64,000 nt of DNA from Gymnothorax reevesii (lineage: Eukaryota > Chordata > Actinopteri > Anguilliformes > Muraenidae). The notes below the pieces were generated by a model, which was given only the letters and a program-made list of their open reading frames with translations, had not been told where the DNA came from and made no database searches. Below, in pieces: positions 36,101 through 50,100 of this stretch (the first letter of the stretch is position 1; every line of letters begins with the position of its first letter). Where the stretch lies: assembly GCA_029721435.1 (NCBI GenBank), contig CM056576.1:64499876-64563875 (forward strand). Direction: 5' to 3'. The position numbers and the translations under genes were made by a program.

Positions 36101-39100
36101 AGAACACCATAGCAACCACCTAGCAACCGCCCAAAATACCATAGCAACTGCCTAGCAAAGCGCTAGCAACCACCCAGAACACCATAGCAACCGCCTAGCA
36201 ACCACCCAGAACACCATAGCAACTGCCTAGCAACACCCTTACAACCACCCACAACACCATAGCAACCGCCTAGCAACGCCCTAGCAACCACCCACAACAC
36301 AATAGCAACTGCCTACCTACCACCCAGAACACCATAGCAACCCCCTAGCACCCACCCAGACCACCATAGCAACTGCCTAGCAACGCCCTAGCAACCACCC
36401 AGAACACCATAGCACCCGCCTAGCTCCCAACCAGAACACCATAGCAACGCCCTAGCACCCACCCAGAACCCCATAGCGACACCCTAGCGACGCCCTAGCA
36501 ACCACCCAGAACACCATAGCAACCGCCTAGCAACCATCAGAACACCATAGCAACTGCCTAGCAACGCCCTAGCAACCACCCAGAACACCAGATCAACCGC
36601 CTAGCAACCACCCAGAACACCACAGCAACCCCCCAGCAACCACCCAGAACACCATAGCAACTGCCTAGCAACCACCTAGCTACCTCCCAGAACACCATAG
36701 CAACCGCCTAGCAACACCCTAGCAACTACCCAGAACACAATAGCAACCGCCTAGCTACCACCCAGAACACCATAGCAACGCCCTAGCAACCACCCAGAAC
36801 ACCATAGCAACTGCCTAGCAACGCCCTAGCAACGACCCAGAACACAATAGCAACCGCCTAGCTACCACCCAGAACACCATAGCAACGCCCTAGCAACCAC
36901 CCAGAACACCATAGCAACTGCCAACAACGCCCTAGCAACCACCCAGAACACCATAGCAACCGCCTAGCAACGATCAGAACAACATAGCAACTGCCTAGTA
37001 ACGCCCTAGCAACCACCCAGAACACCATAGCAACCGCCTAGCAACCACCCAGAACACCATAGCAACCGCCTGGCAACCACCCAGAACACCATAGCAACCG
37101 CCTTGCAACCACCCAGAAGACCATAGCAACCGCCTAGCAACCATCAGAACACCATAGCAACTGCCTAGCAACGCCCTGGCAACCACCCAGAACACCATAG
37201 CAACCGCCTAGCAACCACCCAGAACACCATAGCAACCACCTAGCGACCACCCAAAATACCATAGCAACGCGCTAGCAACCACACAGAACACCATAGCAAC
37301 TGCCTAGCAACACCCGAGCAACCACCCAGAACACCATAGCAACCGCCTAGCAACCACCCAGAACACCATAGCAACCACCTAGCAACCACCCAAAATACCA
37401 TAGCAACGCGCTAGCAACCACACAGAACACCATAGCAACTGCCTAGCAACCACCCAGAACACCATAGCAACTGCCTAGCAACACCCTAACAACCACCCAG
37501 AACACCATAGCAACCGCCTTGCAACGCCCTAGCAACCACCCAGAACACAATAGCAACCGCCTAGCTACCACCCAGAACACCATAGCAACGCCCTAGCAAC
37601 CACCCAGAACACCATAGCATCTGCCTAGCAACGCCCTAGCAACCACCCAGAACACCATAGCAACCGCCTAAAAACCATCAGAACACCATAGCAACTGCCT
37701 AGCAACGCCCAAGCAACCACCCAGAACACCATAGCAACCGCCTAGCAACCACCCAGAACACCATAGCAACCGCCTAGCAACCACCCAGAACACCATAGCA
37801 ACTGCCTAGCAACGACCTAGCTACCACCCAGAACACCATAGCAACCGCCTAGCAATGCCCTAGCAACCACCCAGAACACAATAGCAACCGCCTAGCTACC
37901 ACCCAGAACACCTTAGCAACGCCTTAGCAACCACCCAGAACACCATAGCAACTGCCTAGCAACGCCCTAGCAACCACCCAGAACACAATAGCAACTGCCT
38001 AGCTACCACCCAGAACACCATAGCAACGCCCTAGCAACCACCCAGAACACCATAGCAACTGCCTGGCAAAGCCCTGGCAACCACCCAGAACACCATAGCA
38101 ACCTCCTAGCAACCATCAGCACACCATAGCAACTGCCTAGCAACGCCCTAGCAACCACCCAGAACACCATAGCAACCGCCTAGCAACCCCCCAGAACACC
38201 ATAGCAACCGCCTAGCAACCACCCAGAACACCATAGCAACTGCCTAGCAACGACCTAGCTACCACCCAGAACACCATAGCAACCGCCTAGCAACCACCCA
38301 GAACACCATAGCAACACCCTAGCAACCACCCAGAACACCATAGCAACCGCCTAGCAACCATCCAGAACACCATAGCAACTGCCTAGCAACGCCCTAGCAA
38401 CCACCCAGAACACCATAGCAACGCCCTAGCAACCACCCAAAACACCATAGCAACCGCCTAGCAACGCCCGAACAACCACCCAGAACACCATAGCAACCGC
38501 CGAGCAACGCCCTAGCAACCAGCCAGAACACCATAGCAACCACCTAGCAACCACCCAGAACACCATAGCAACTGCCTAGCAACACCCTAGCCACCACCCA
38601 GAACACCATAGCAACCGCCTAGCAACGCCGTAGCAACCACCCAGAACACCATAGCAACTGCTTAGCAATGCCCTAGCAACCACCCAGAACGCCATAGCAA
38701 CCACCCTAACAACCATCCAGAACACCATAGCAACTGCCTAGCAACGCCCTAGCAACCACCCAGAACACCAAAGCAACTGCCTAGCAACGCCCTAGCAACC
38801 ACCCAGACCACCATGGCACCTGCCTCGCACCGCCCTAGCACCCACCCAGAACACCAAAGCCACTCCCTAGCAACGCCCTAGCAACCACCCAGAACACCAA
38901 AGCAACTGCCGAGCAACGCCCTAGCAACCACCCAGAACACCATAGCAACGGCATGGCAACCACCCAGAACAGCATAGCAAGTGCGTAGCAACACCCTAGC
39001 AACCACCCAGAACACCAAAGCAACCACCTAGCAACGCCCTAGCAACCACCCAGAACATCATAGCAACTGCTTAGCAAAGCCCTAGCAACCACCCAGAATG

Positions 39101-39384
39101 CCATAGCAACCCTCTAGCAACCACCCAGAACCCCATAGCAACGCTCTAGCAACCACCCAGAACGCCATAGCAACCGCCTAGCAACCACCCAGAACACCAT
39201 AGCAATCGCCTAGCAACGCCCTATCAACCACTCAGAACACCATAGCAACCGCTTAGCAAGGCCCTAGCAACCACCCAGAACACCATTGCAACTGCCTAGC
39301 AATGCCCTAGCAACCACCCAGAACACGATAGCAGCTGCCTAGCAACACCCTCACAAGTACACAGAACACCATAGCAACTGCCTA
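33185..39384. repeat. Minisatellite stretch 7
   Basis: 6,200 bp. It is expanded by internal duplication: variants near 34,201 (CAAAGCGCTAGC) and 34,281 (CCCTTACAAC) recur 1,955 bp later at 36,156 and 36,236, and GAAGACCATAG at 35,321 recurs 1,795 bp later at 37,116. Smaller events are a 192-bp repeat around 34,560-34,940 and a 139-bp repeat around 37,230-37,450. From ~35,980 onward the stretch is repeated 6,317 bp downstream in stretch 8. Confidence 0.95.
34500..34940. repeat. Local tandem duplication, 192-bp period
   Basis: The rare variant ACCTAGCTACCTCCCAG at 34,687 recurs at 34,879 with matching neighbours, including ACCATCAGAAC. 192 bp equals six 32-bp units. Confidence 0.75.
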
Positions 39385-39810
39385 ACAACTGTTACAGCCA
39401 GTCCTCATTACAAAAAAAATTACAATAAAAAAATGTAACTTTTTAAGCTACTCAACTTATCAACCTTTCAGCCATTCCAATTCCTGATTGTTTTCGACTA
39501 TGACTTCCGGCAACTGTTTCTTCTGCCCAATCCTGTCTCAAAATATAAGTCCTTACTACAATTCTTCACTATTAAAAAATGTCACTATTAAAAATTTCCA
39601 TATGACAGTTGTCATCAACTCTGACTCCCGCAAACTGTTTCCTCAGTCCACATCTGTTTCAAAATAAAAGTCCTCACCACTACCAAAATTATCTTACTAA
39701 AAACGTAGCTACTAATATCTTAATGCAATGATATGTTACAAACTCCACCTTATGCAACTACACTTTGCATTTTCAATGCACACGTAATTCCCTGGAATTA
39801 CATTATCTAG
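35980..39810. repeat. Segmental duplication A, left member (offset 6,317 bp)
   Basis: Diagnostic variants here recur exactly 6,317 bp downstream: CACCCGAGCAACC at 36,009 and 42,326; ACCACCTAGA at 36,094 and 42,411; CCAACAACGC at 36,921 and 43,238; the block start at 39,385 and 45,702. The match includes the AT-rich segment of block 8 and ends at the TTA microsatellite. Over ~3.8 kb there is no net insertion or deletion, so the event is recent relative to the array. Confidence 0.88.
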
Positions 39811-39833
39811 TTATTATTATTATTATTATTATT
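39811..39833 (+). repeat. TTA microsatellite (block 8)
   Basis: 23 bp, about 7.7 units, no module. It marks the boundary between two different best-matching partners of this block. Confidence 0.92.
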
Positions 39834-42240
39834 CTTCTAACACACTTAATGCGGCCTCAACCGTTTATCGTAGAAACTTCATTCAAACTGCGTTGCGTAG
39901 GTCTTACTCAGGACACCTGTGCAATGTATTTTTCATCTTTGTAACTTTTATACTTTTTGAGTTACTAATAAAAAACTATAAATTTTTTCCCCCCATAGAC
40001 TTAACATTGGCATTATGACATCACAATAGGGCCATTAAGCAAATGGAATCTTGTGCCAGGTGTTCTGACCACCTGCTGTAACTGTCAGTTTTTCAGGCTG
40101 TAAGACTACAATCTGGCTCTCTTGAGACTACAGCTTCCTTACTGCTTTCCTTCCTTCTATTTTCTGTCATTCCTTCTTTCTTTTTCCCTCCTATTTCTTT
40201 CCTTTGTTCCTTCCTTCCTTTATTCGTTCCTTCTTTCCTACTTTACTTCCTTCTATCCTGCCTTTCATCCTTCCTCTCATTCTTCCTCCCTACCAATTTT
40301 CTTTCCTACCTTCCTTAGTTTTTCTTTCCTTCCATCATGCCTTCTTTCATTCCTTCATATCCTTCTTATCTTTCTTCCTTTCTTCTTTCTGCTTTCCCTC
40401 TCTTTCCTTCCCTCTTCCCTTCTTTACTTTTTCTTTCCTTCCTTCTCTCTTTCCTTCTGTTTTTCATTTCTTCTTCCTCACTTCCTTCCTTCTTTCCTTC
40501 TATCTTTACTTAAATCCTTCTTCTTCCCTTCTTCCTTTCCTTCCTTCCTTACTTCCTTCTTTCCGTCATTCCTCTGTTTCTTTCCTTCCTCGCCTAGTTT
40601 CCTTTGTTCTTTCCTGCCTTCCTTTGATTTCCTTCTTTTTTCCTATATTCCTTCTTTCCTTACTTCCCTCATTAGTTCCTTCTTTCCCTCCTTCCTTCCT
40701 TGTTAATATTCCAAATAATTTCGTAATCGTACGGTTCACTACTTCTCCCAGTTTTCACTCGATCCCCAAACAATACACATCAACGCCCTAGCAACAACAA
40801 GAACAACATAGCAACTGTCGAGCAATGCCCAAGCAAATATTCAGAACACCATAGCAACCGCCTAGCAACCACCCAAAACACCATAGCAACTGCCTAGCAA
40901 CCACCCAGAACACTATAGCAACTGCCAAGCAACGCCCTAGCAACCACCCAGAACACCATAGCAACCGCCAAGCAACCACTCAGAACACCAAAGCAACTGC
41001 CTAGCAACGCCCTAGCAACCACCCAGAACACCATAGCAACCGCCTAGCAACGCCCTCACAACCACCAAGAACACCATAGCAACTGCCTAGCAACCACCCA
41101 GAACACCATAGCAACTGCCTAGCAACGCCCTAGCAACCACCCAGAACACTATAGCAACCGCCTAGCAACCACCCAAAACACCATAGCAACTGCCTAGCAA
41201 CGCCCTAGCAACCACCCAGAACACCATAGCAATCGCCTAGCAACCACCCAGAACACCAAAGCAACTGCCTAGCAACGCCCTAGCAACCACCCAGAACACC
41301 ATAGCAACCGCCCAGCAACCACCCAAAACACCATAGCAACTGCCTAGCAACGCCCTAGCAACCACCAAGAACACCTTAGCAACCGCCTAGCAACCACCCA
41401 GAACACCATAGCAACTGCCTAGCAACGCCCTAGCAACCACACAGAACACCATAGGAATCGCCTAGCAACGCCCTAGCAACCAACCAGGACACCATAGCAA
41501 CCGCCTAGCAACCACCCAGAACACCATAACAACTGCCTAGCAACGCCCTAGCAACCACCCAGAACACCATAGCAACTGCCTAGCCACCACACAGAACACC
41601 ATAGCAACCGCCTAGCAACCACCCAGAACACCATAACAACTGCCTAGCAACGCCCTAGCAACCACCCAGAACACCATAGCAACCGCCTAGCAACCACCCA
41701 GAACACCATAGCAACCGCTTAGCAACCACCCGGAACACCATAGCAACCACCTAGCAACTCCCTAGCAACCACCCAGAACACCATAGCAACCGCCTAGCAA
41801 CCACCCAGAACTCCATGGCAACTGCCTAGCAACGCCCTAGCAACCACCCAGAACACCATAGCAACCACCTAGCAACCACCCAAAACACCAAAGCAACTGC
41901 CTAGCAACGCCCTAGCAACCACCCAGAACACCATAGCAACCGCCTAGCAACCACCCAGAACACCATAGCAACTGCCTAGCAACACCCTAACAACCACCCA
42001 GAAAACCATAGCAACCGCCTACCAAGGCCCTAGCAACCACCCAGAACACCATAGCAACCGCCTAGCAACCACCCAGAACACCATAGCAACTGCCTAGCAA
42101 CGCCCTAGCAGCCACCCAGACCACCATAGCAACCACCTAGCACCCACCCAAAACACCATAGCAACTGCCTAGCAACGCCCTAGCAACCACCCAGAACACC
42201 ATAGCAACCGCCTAGCAACCACCCAGAACACCATAGCAAC
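39834..42240. repeat. Segmental duplication B, left member (~17.2 kb offset)
   Basis: The core, pyrimidine tract and tail of block 8 and the first ~1.45 kb of the following minisatellite match 57071-59430. The offset is 17,237 bp inside the block and 17,189 bp after it, the difference being a 48-bp deletion in the tail of block 10. Checked anchors: ATAGGAATCG at 41,451 and 58,640; CTCCATGGCA at 41,811 and 59,000. Similarity is lost near 42,240 / 59,430. Confidence 0.88.
40134..40701 (+). repeat. Polypyrimidine tract, block 8 (568 bp)
   Basis: CGTCATTCC / GCCTAGTTTCC subtype. It differs from the block 10 tract at very few positions (for example CCTCTCATTC here, CCTCCCATTC there). Confidence 0.92.
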
Positions 42241-45200
42241 TGCCTAGCAACGCCCTAGCAACCACCCAGAACACCATAGCAACCGCCTAGCAACCACCCA
42301 GAACACCATAGCAACTGCCTAGCAACACCCGAGCAACCACCCAGAACACCATAGCAACCGCCTAGCAACCACCCAGAACACCATAGCAACTGCCTAGCAA
42401 CGCCCTAGCAACCACCTAGAACACCATAGCAACCACCTAGCAACCGCCCAAAATACCATAGCAACTGCCTAGCAAAGCGCTAGCAACCACCCAGAACACC
42501 ATCGCAACCGCCTAGCAACCACCCAGAACACCATAGCAACTGCCTAGCAACACCCTTACAACCACCCAGAACACCATAGCAACCACCTAGCAACGCCCTA
42601 GCAACCACCCAGAACACAATAGCAACTGCCTAGCTACCACCCGGAACACCATAGCAACGCCCTAGCAACCACCCAGAACACCATAGCAACTGCCTAGCAA
42701 CGCCCTAGCAACCACCCAGAACACCATAGCAACCGCCTAGCTACCAACCAGAACACCATAGCAACCCCCTAGCAACCACCCAGAACACCACAGCAACTGC
42801 CCTGCAACCCCCCAGCAACCACCCAGAACACCACACCAACCGCCTAGCAACCATCAGAACACCATAGCAACTGCCTAGCAACGCCCTAGCAACCACCCAG
42901 AACACCATATCAACCGCCTAGCAACCACCCAGAACACCATAGCAACCGCCTAGGAACCACCCAGAACACCATAGCAACTGCCTAGCAACCACCTAGCTAC
43001 CTCCCAGAACACCATAGCAACCGCCTAGCAACACCCTAGCAACTACCCAGAACACAATAGCAACCGCCTAGCTACCACCCAGAACACCATAGCAACGCCC
43101 TAGCAACCACCCAGAACACCACAGCAACTGCCTAGCAACGCCCTAGCAACGACCCAGAACACAATAGCAACCGCCCAGCTACCACCCAGCACACCATAGC
43201 AACGCCCTAGCAACCACCCAGAACACCATAGCAACTGCCAACAACGCCCTAGCAACCACCCAGAACACCATAGCAACCGCCTAGCAACCATCAGAACACC
43301 ATAGCAACTGCCTAGTAACGCCCTAGCAACCACCCAGAACACCATAGCAACCGCCTAGCAACCACCCAGAACACCATAGCACCCGCCTGGCAACCACCCA
43401 GAACACCATAGCAACCGCCTTGCAACCACCCAGAAGACCATAGCAACCGCCTAGCAACCATCAGAACACCATAGCAACTGCCTAGCAACGCCATGGCAAC
43501 CACCCAGAACACCATAGCAACCGCCTAGCAACCACCCAGAACACCATAGCAACCACCTAGCGACCACCCAAAATACCATAGCAACGCGCTAGCAACCACA
43601 CAGAACACCATAGCAACTGCCTAGCAACACCCGAGCAACCACCCAGAACACCATAGCAACCGCCTAGCAACCACCCAGAACACCATAGCAACCACCTAGC
43701 AACCACCCAAAATACCATAGCAACGCGCTAGCAACCACACAGAACACCATAGCAACTGCCTAGCAACCACCCAGAACACCATAGCAACTGCCTAGCAACA
43801 CCCTAACAACCACCCAGAACACCATAGCAACCGCCTTGCAACGCCCTAGCAACCACCCAGAACACAATAGCAACCGCCTAGCTACCACCCAGAACACCAT
43901 AGCAACGCCCTAGCAACCACCCAGAACACCATAGCAACTGCCTAGCAACGCCCTAGCAACCACCCAGAACACCATAGCAACCGCCTAAAAACCATCAGAA
44001 CACCATAGCAACTGCCTAGCAACGCCCAAGCAACCACCCAGAACACCATAGCAACCGCCTAGCAACCACCCAGAACACCATAGCAACCGCCTAGCAACCA
44101 CCCAGAACACCATAGCAACTGCCTAGCAACGACCTAGCTACCACCCAGAACACCATAGCAACCGCCTAGCAATGCCCTAGCAACCACCCAGAACACAATA
44201 GCAACCGCCTAGCTACCACCCAGAACACCTTAGCAACGCCTTAGCAACCACCCAGAACACCATATCAACTGCCTAGCAACGCCCTAGCAACCACCCAGAA
44301 CACAATAGCAACTGCCTAGCTACCACCCAGAACACCATAGCAACGCCCTAGCAACCACCCAGAACACCATAGCAACTGCCTGGCAAAGCCCTGGCAACCA
44401 CCCAGAACACCATAGCAACCGCCTAGCAACCATCAGAACACCATAGCAACTGCCTAGCAACGCCCTAGCAACCACCCAGAACACCATAGCAACCGCCTAG
44501 CAACCACCCAGAACACCATAACAACCGCCTAGCAACCACCCACAACACCATAGCAACTGCCTAGCAACGACTTAGCTACCACCCAGAACACCATAGCAAC
44601 CGCCTAGCAACCACCCAGAACACCATAGCAACACCCTAGCAACCACCCAGAACACCATAGCAACCGCCTAGCAACCATCCAGAACACCATAGCAACTGCC
44701 TAGCAACGCCCTAGCAACCACCCAGAACACCATAGCAACGCCCTAGCAACCACCCAAAACACCATAGCAACCGCCTAGCAACGCCCGAACAACCACCCAG
44801 AACACCATAGCAACCGCCGAGCAACGCCCTAGCAACCACCGAGAACACCATAGCAACCACCTAGCAACCACCCAGAACACCATAGCAACTGCCTAGCAAC
44901 ACCCTAGCCACCACCCAGAACACCATAGCAACCGCCTAGCAACGCCGTAGCAACCACCCAGAACACCATAGCAACTGCTTAGCAATGCCCTAGCAACCAC
45001 CCAGAACGCCATAGCAACCACCCTAACAACCATCCAGAACACCATAGCAACTGCCTAGCAACGCCCTAGCAACCACCCAGAACACCAAAGCAACTGCCTA
45101 GCAACGCCCTAGCAACCACCCAGAACACCATGGCAACTGCCTAGCAACGCCCTAGCAACCACCCAGAACACCAAAGCCACTGCCTAGCAACGCCCTAGCA

Positions 45201-45701
45201 ACCACCCAGAACACCAAAGCAACTGCCGAGCAACGCCCTAGCAACCACCCAGAACACCATATCAACGGCATGGCAACCACCCAGAACAGCATAGCAACTG
45301 CCTAGCAACACCCTAGCAACCACCCAGAACACCAAAGCAACCACCTAGCAACGCCCTAGCAACCACCCAGAACATCATAGCAACTGCTTAGCAAAGCCCT
45401 AGCAACCACCCAGAATGCCATAGCAACCCTCTAGCAACCACCCAGAACCCCATAGCAACGCTCTAGCAACCACCCAGAACGCCATAGCAACCGCCTAGCA
45501 ACCACCCAGAACACCATAGCAATCGCCTAGCAACGCCCTATCAACCACTCAGAACACCATAGCAACCGCTTAGCAAGGCCCTAGCAACCACCCAGAACAC
45601 CATTGCAACTGCCTAGCAATGCCCTAGCAACCACCCAGAACACGATAGCAGCTGCCTAGCAACACCCTCACAAGTACACAGAACACCATAGCAACTGCCT
45701 A
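40781..45701. repeat. Minisatellite stretch 8 (chimeric)
   Basis: 4,921 bp. The first ~1.45 kb match stretch 10 and the part from ~42,300 to the end matches stretch 7 at an offset of 6,317 bp, with a junction between about 42,240 and 42,320. It also contains a patch of C-rich substitutions near 42,770-42,840. Confidence 0.95.
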
Positions 45702-46127
45702 ACAACTGTTACAGCCAGTCCTCATTACAAAAAAAATTACAATAAAAAAATGTAACTTTTTAAGCTACTCAACTTATCAACCTTTCAGCCATTCCAATTC
45801 CTGATTGTTTTCGACTATGACTTCCGGCAACTGTTTCTTCTGCCCAATCCTGTCTCAAAATATAAGTCCTTACTACAATTCTTCACTATTAAAAAATGTC
45901 ACTATTAAAAATTTCCATATGACAGTTGTCATCAACTCTGACTCCCGCAAACTGTTTCCTCAGTCCACATCTGTTTCAAAATAAAAGTCCTCACCACTAC
46001 CAAAATTATCTTACTAAAAACGTAGCTACTAATATCTTAATGCAATGATATGTTACAAACTCCACCTTATGCAACTACACTTTGCATTTTCAATGCACAC
46101 GTAATTCCCTGGAATTACATTATCTAG
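42297..46127. repeat. Segmental duplication A, right member
   Basis: Counterpart of 35980-39810 at an offset of 6,317 bp. It ends in block 9 at the start of the TTA repeat. Beyond that point block 9 carries a hairpin module and core variants not found in block 8. Confidence 0.88.
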
Positions 46128-46156
46128 TTATTATTATTAGTGTGCATTGAAAATGC
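46084..46156. repeat. Hairpin, block 9
   Basis: Perfect 17-bp arms at 46084-46100 and 46140-46156, with the palindrome at 46101-46118 in the loop. Confidence 0.87.
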
Positions 46157-46179
46157 TCACTATTGTTATCCTGGTCTTC

Positions 46180-46229
<50 letters not shown>
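46128..46229 (+). repeat. TTA microsatellite with module (block 9, longest run)
   Basis: 12 bp of TTA, the module 46140-46179, then 50 bp of uninterrupted TTA, the longest pure run in the window. Confidence 0.93.
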
Positions 46230-46230
<1 letters not shown>

Positions 46231-46529
46231 TTCTAACACACTTAATGCGGCCTCAACCGTTTATCGTAGAAACTTCATTCAAACTGCGTTGCGTAGGTCT
46301 TACTTAGCACACCTGTGCAATGTATTTTTCATCTTTGTTACTTTTATACTTTTTGAGTTATTAATAAAAAACTATAAATTTTTTCCCCCCATAGACTTAA
46401 CATTGGCATTATGACATCACAATAGGGCCATTAAGCAAATGGAATCTTGTGCCAGGTGTTCTGACCATCTGCTGTAACTGTCAGTTTCTCAGGCTGTAAG
46501 ACTACAATCTGGCTCTCTTGAGACTACAG

Positions 46530-47102
46530 CTTCCTTACTGCTTTCCTTCCTTCTATTTTCTGTCATTCCTTCTTTCTTTTTCCCTCCTATTTCTTTCCTT
46601 CGTTCCTTCCTTCCTTTATTCGTTCCTTCTTTCCTACTTTACTTCCTTCTATCCTGCCTTTCATCCTTCCTCCCATTCTTCCTCCCTACCAATTTTCTTT
46701 CCTACTTTCCTTAGTTTTTCTTTCCTTCCATCATGCCTTCTTTCATTCCTTCATATCCTTCTTATCTTTCTTCCTTTCTTCTTTCTGCTTTCCCTCTCTT
46801 TCCTTCCCTCTTCCTTTCTTTACTTTTTCTTTCCTTCCTTCTCTCTTTCCTTCTGTTTTTCATTTCTTCTTCCTCACTTCCTTCCTTCCTTCCTTCAATC
46901 TTTACTTAAATCCTTCTTCTTCCCTTCTTCCTTTCCTTCCTTCCTTACTTCCTTCTTTCCGTCATTCCTCTGTTTCTTTCTATCCATCCTAGCCTAGTTT
47001 CCGTTGTTCTTTCCTGCCTTCCTTTGATTTCCTTCTTTTTTTCCTAAATTCCTTCTTTCCTTACTTCCCTCATTAGTTCCTTCTTTCCCTCCTTCCTTCC
47101 TT
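46530..47102 (+). repeat. Polypyrimidine tract, block 9 (573 bp)
   Basis: CGTCATTCC / GCCTAGTTTCC subtype with an added TTCC near 46,880 and one additional T near 47,040. A TATCCATCCTAGCC variant near 46,980 combines features of the two tract subtypes. Confidence 0.92.
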
Positions 47103-47181
47103 GTTAATATTCCAAATAATTTCGTAATCGTATGGTTCACTAATTCTCCCAGTTTTCACTCGATCCCCAAACAATACACAT

Positions 47182-50100
47182 CAACGCCCTAGCAACAACA
47201 AGAACAACATAGCAACTGTCGAGCAATGCCCAAGCAAATATTCAGAACACCATAGCAACCGCCTAGCAACCACCCAAAACACCATAGCAACTGCCAAGCA
47301 ACCACCCAGAACACTATAGCAACTGCCAAGCAACGCCCTAGCAACCACCCAGAACACCATAGCAACCGCCAAGCAACCACTCAGCACACCAAAGCAACTG
47401 CCTAGCAACGCCCTAGCAACCACCCAGAACACCAAAGCAACCGCCTAGCAACGCCCTAGCAACCACCCAGAACACCATAGCAACCGCCTAGCAACCACCC
47501 AGAACACCATAGCAACTGCCTAGCAACGCCCTAGCAACCACCCAGAACACCATAGCAACCGCCTAGCAACCACCCAGAACACCATAGCAACTGCCTAGCA
47601 ACGCCCGAGCAACCACCCAGAACACCATAGCAACCGCCTAGCAACCACCCAAAACACCATAGCAACTGCCTAGCAACGCCCTAGCAACCACCCAGAACAC
47701 CATAGCAACCGCCTAGCAACCACCCAAAACACCATAGCAACTGCCTAGCAACGCCCTAGCAACCACCCAGAACACCATAGCAACCGCCTAGCAACCACCC
47801 AGAACACCATAGCAACTGCCTAGCAACACCCTACCAAACACCCAGAACACCATAGCAACCGCCTAGCAACGCCCTAGCAACCACCCAGAACACCATAGCA
47901 ACAGCCTAGCAATGCCCTAGCAACCTCCCAGAACACCATAGTAACCGCCTAGCAAGGCCCTAGCAACCACCAAGAACACCAAAGCAACCGCCTAGCAACC
48001 ACCCAGAACACCATAGCAACTGCCTAGCAACGCCCTAGCAACCACCCAGAACACCATAGCAACCACCTAGCAACCACCCAAAACACCATAGCAACTGCCT
48101 AGCAACGCCCTAGCAACCACCCAGAACACCATAGCAACCGCCTAGCAACCACCCAGAACACCACAGCAACTGCCTAGCAACGCCCTAGCAACCACCAAGA
48201 ACACCATAGCAATCGCCTGGCAACCACCCAGAACACCATAGCAACTGCCTAGCAACGCCCGAGCAACCACCCAGAACACCATAGCAACCGCCTAGCAACC
48301 ACCCAGAACCCCATAGCAACTGCCTAGCAACGCTCTAGCAACCACCCAGAACACCATAGCAACCGCCTAGCAACCACCCAAAACACCATAGCAACTGCCT
48401 AGCAACGCCCTAGCAACCACCCAGAACACCATAGCAACCGCCTAGCAACCACCCAGAACACCAAAGCAACTGCCTAGCAACACCCTAACAACCACCCAGA
48501 ACACCATAGCAACCGCCTAGCAACGCCCTAGCAACAACCCAGAACACCATAGCAACAGCCTAGCAATGCCCTAGCAACCTCCCAGAACACCATAGTAACC
48601 GCCTAGCAAGGCCCTAGCAACCACCCAGAACACCATAGCAACCGCCTAGCAACCACCCAGAACACCATAGCAACTGCCTAGCAACGCCCTAGCAACCACC
48701 CAGAACACCATAGCAACCACCTAGCAACCACCCAAAACACCATAGCAACTGCCTAGCAACGCCCTAGCAACCACCCAGAACACCATAGCAACTGCCTAGC
48801 AACCACCCAGAAAACCATTGCAACTGCCTAGGAACACCCTAACAACCATCCAGAACACCATAGCAACCGCCTAGCAACGCCCTAGCAACCACCCAAAACA
48901 CCATAGCAACAGCCTAGCAACCATCAGAACACCAAAGCATCTGCCTAGCAACGCCCTAGCAACCACCCAGCACACCATAGCAACCGCCTAGCAACCACTC
49001 AGAACACCATAGCAACCGCCTATCAACCACCCAGAACACCATAGCAACTGCCTAGCAAAGACCTAGCAACCACCCAGAACACCATAGCAACCGCCTAGCT
49101 ACCACCCAGAACACCATAGCAACCGCCTAGCAACCACCCAGAACACCAGAGCAACCGCCTAACAACCACCCACAACACCATAGCAACACCCTAGCAACCA
49201 CCCAGAACCCCATAGCAACCGCCTAGCAACCATCTACAACACCAAATCAACTGCCTAGCAACGCCCTAGCACCCCCCCAGAACACCATAGCAACGCCCTA
49301 GCAACCACCCAGAACACCATAGCATCTGCCTAGCAACGCCCTAGTAACCACTCAGAACACCATAGCAACCGCCGAGCAACGCCCTAGCAACCACCCAGAA
49401 CACCACAGCAACCACCTAGCAACCACCCAGAACACCATAGCAACTGCCTAGCAACACCCTAACAACCACCCAGAACACCATAGCAACCGCCTAGCAACGC
49501 CGTAGCAACCACCCACAACACCATAGCAACTGCTAAGCAATGCCCTAGCAACCACCCAGAACGCCAAAGCAACCACCCTAACAACCACCCAGAACACCAA
49601 AGCAACTGCCTAGCAACGCCCTAGCAACCACCCAGAACACCATAGCAACTGCCTAGCAACGCCCTAGCAACCACCCAGAACACCATAGCAACTGCCTAGC
49701 AACACCCTAGCAACCAGCCAGAACACCATAGCAACCACCTAGCAACGCCCTAGCAACCAGCCAGACCATCATACCCACTCCTTACCAAAGCCCTAGCCAC
49801 CACCCAGAATGCCATAGCAACCGCCTAGCAACCACCCAGAACACCAAAGCAACCGCCTAGCAACGCCCTAGCAACCACCCAGAACACCATAGCAACCGCC
49901 TAGCAACCACCCAGAACACCATAGCAACTGCCTAGCAACGCCCTAGCAACCACCCAGAACACCATAGCAACCGCCCAGCAACCACCCAGAACACCATAGC
50001 AACTGCCTAGCAACACCCCACCAACCACCCAGAACACCATAGCAACCGCCTAGCAACCACCCAGAACACCATAGCAACTGCCTAGCAACGCCCTAGCAAC

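Larger units (their letters stand above)
39385..40780 (+). repeat. Composite spacer block, copy 8 (mosaic)
   Basis: 1,396 bp. Parts: AT-rich 39385-39810 (426 bp), TTA 39811-39833, core 39834-40133, pyrimidine tract 40134-40701, tail 40702-40780. The AT-rich part is nearly identical to copy 9 (TCATTACAAAAA, GCTACTAATATCTT). From the core onward it is nearly identical to copy 10 (TTACTCAGGAC, GTTACTAATAAA, CTTCCCTTCTTTAC). The switch falls at the TTA repeat. Confidence 0.93.
45702..47181 (+). repeat. Composite spacer block, copy 9
   Basis: 1,480 bp. Parts: AT-rich 45702-46127, TTA plus module 46128-46229, core 46230-46529, pyrimidine tract 46530-47102, tail 47103-47181. Private changes: TTAGCACACC, TTTGTTACTT and GACCATCTGC in the core (the last converts one CACCTG to CATCTG), and CGTATGG in the tail, which breaks the CGTACG palindrome. 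Confidence 0.93.
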
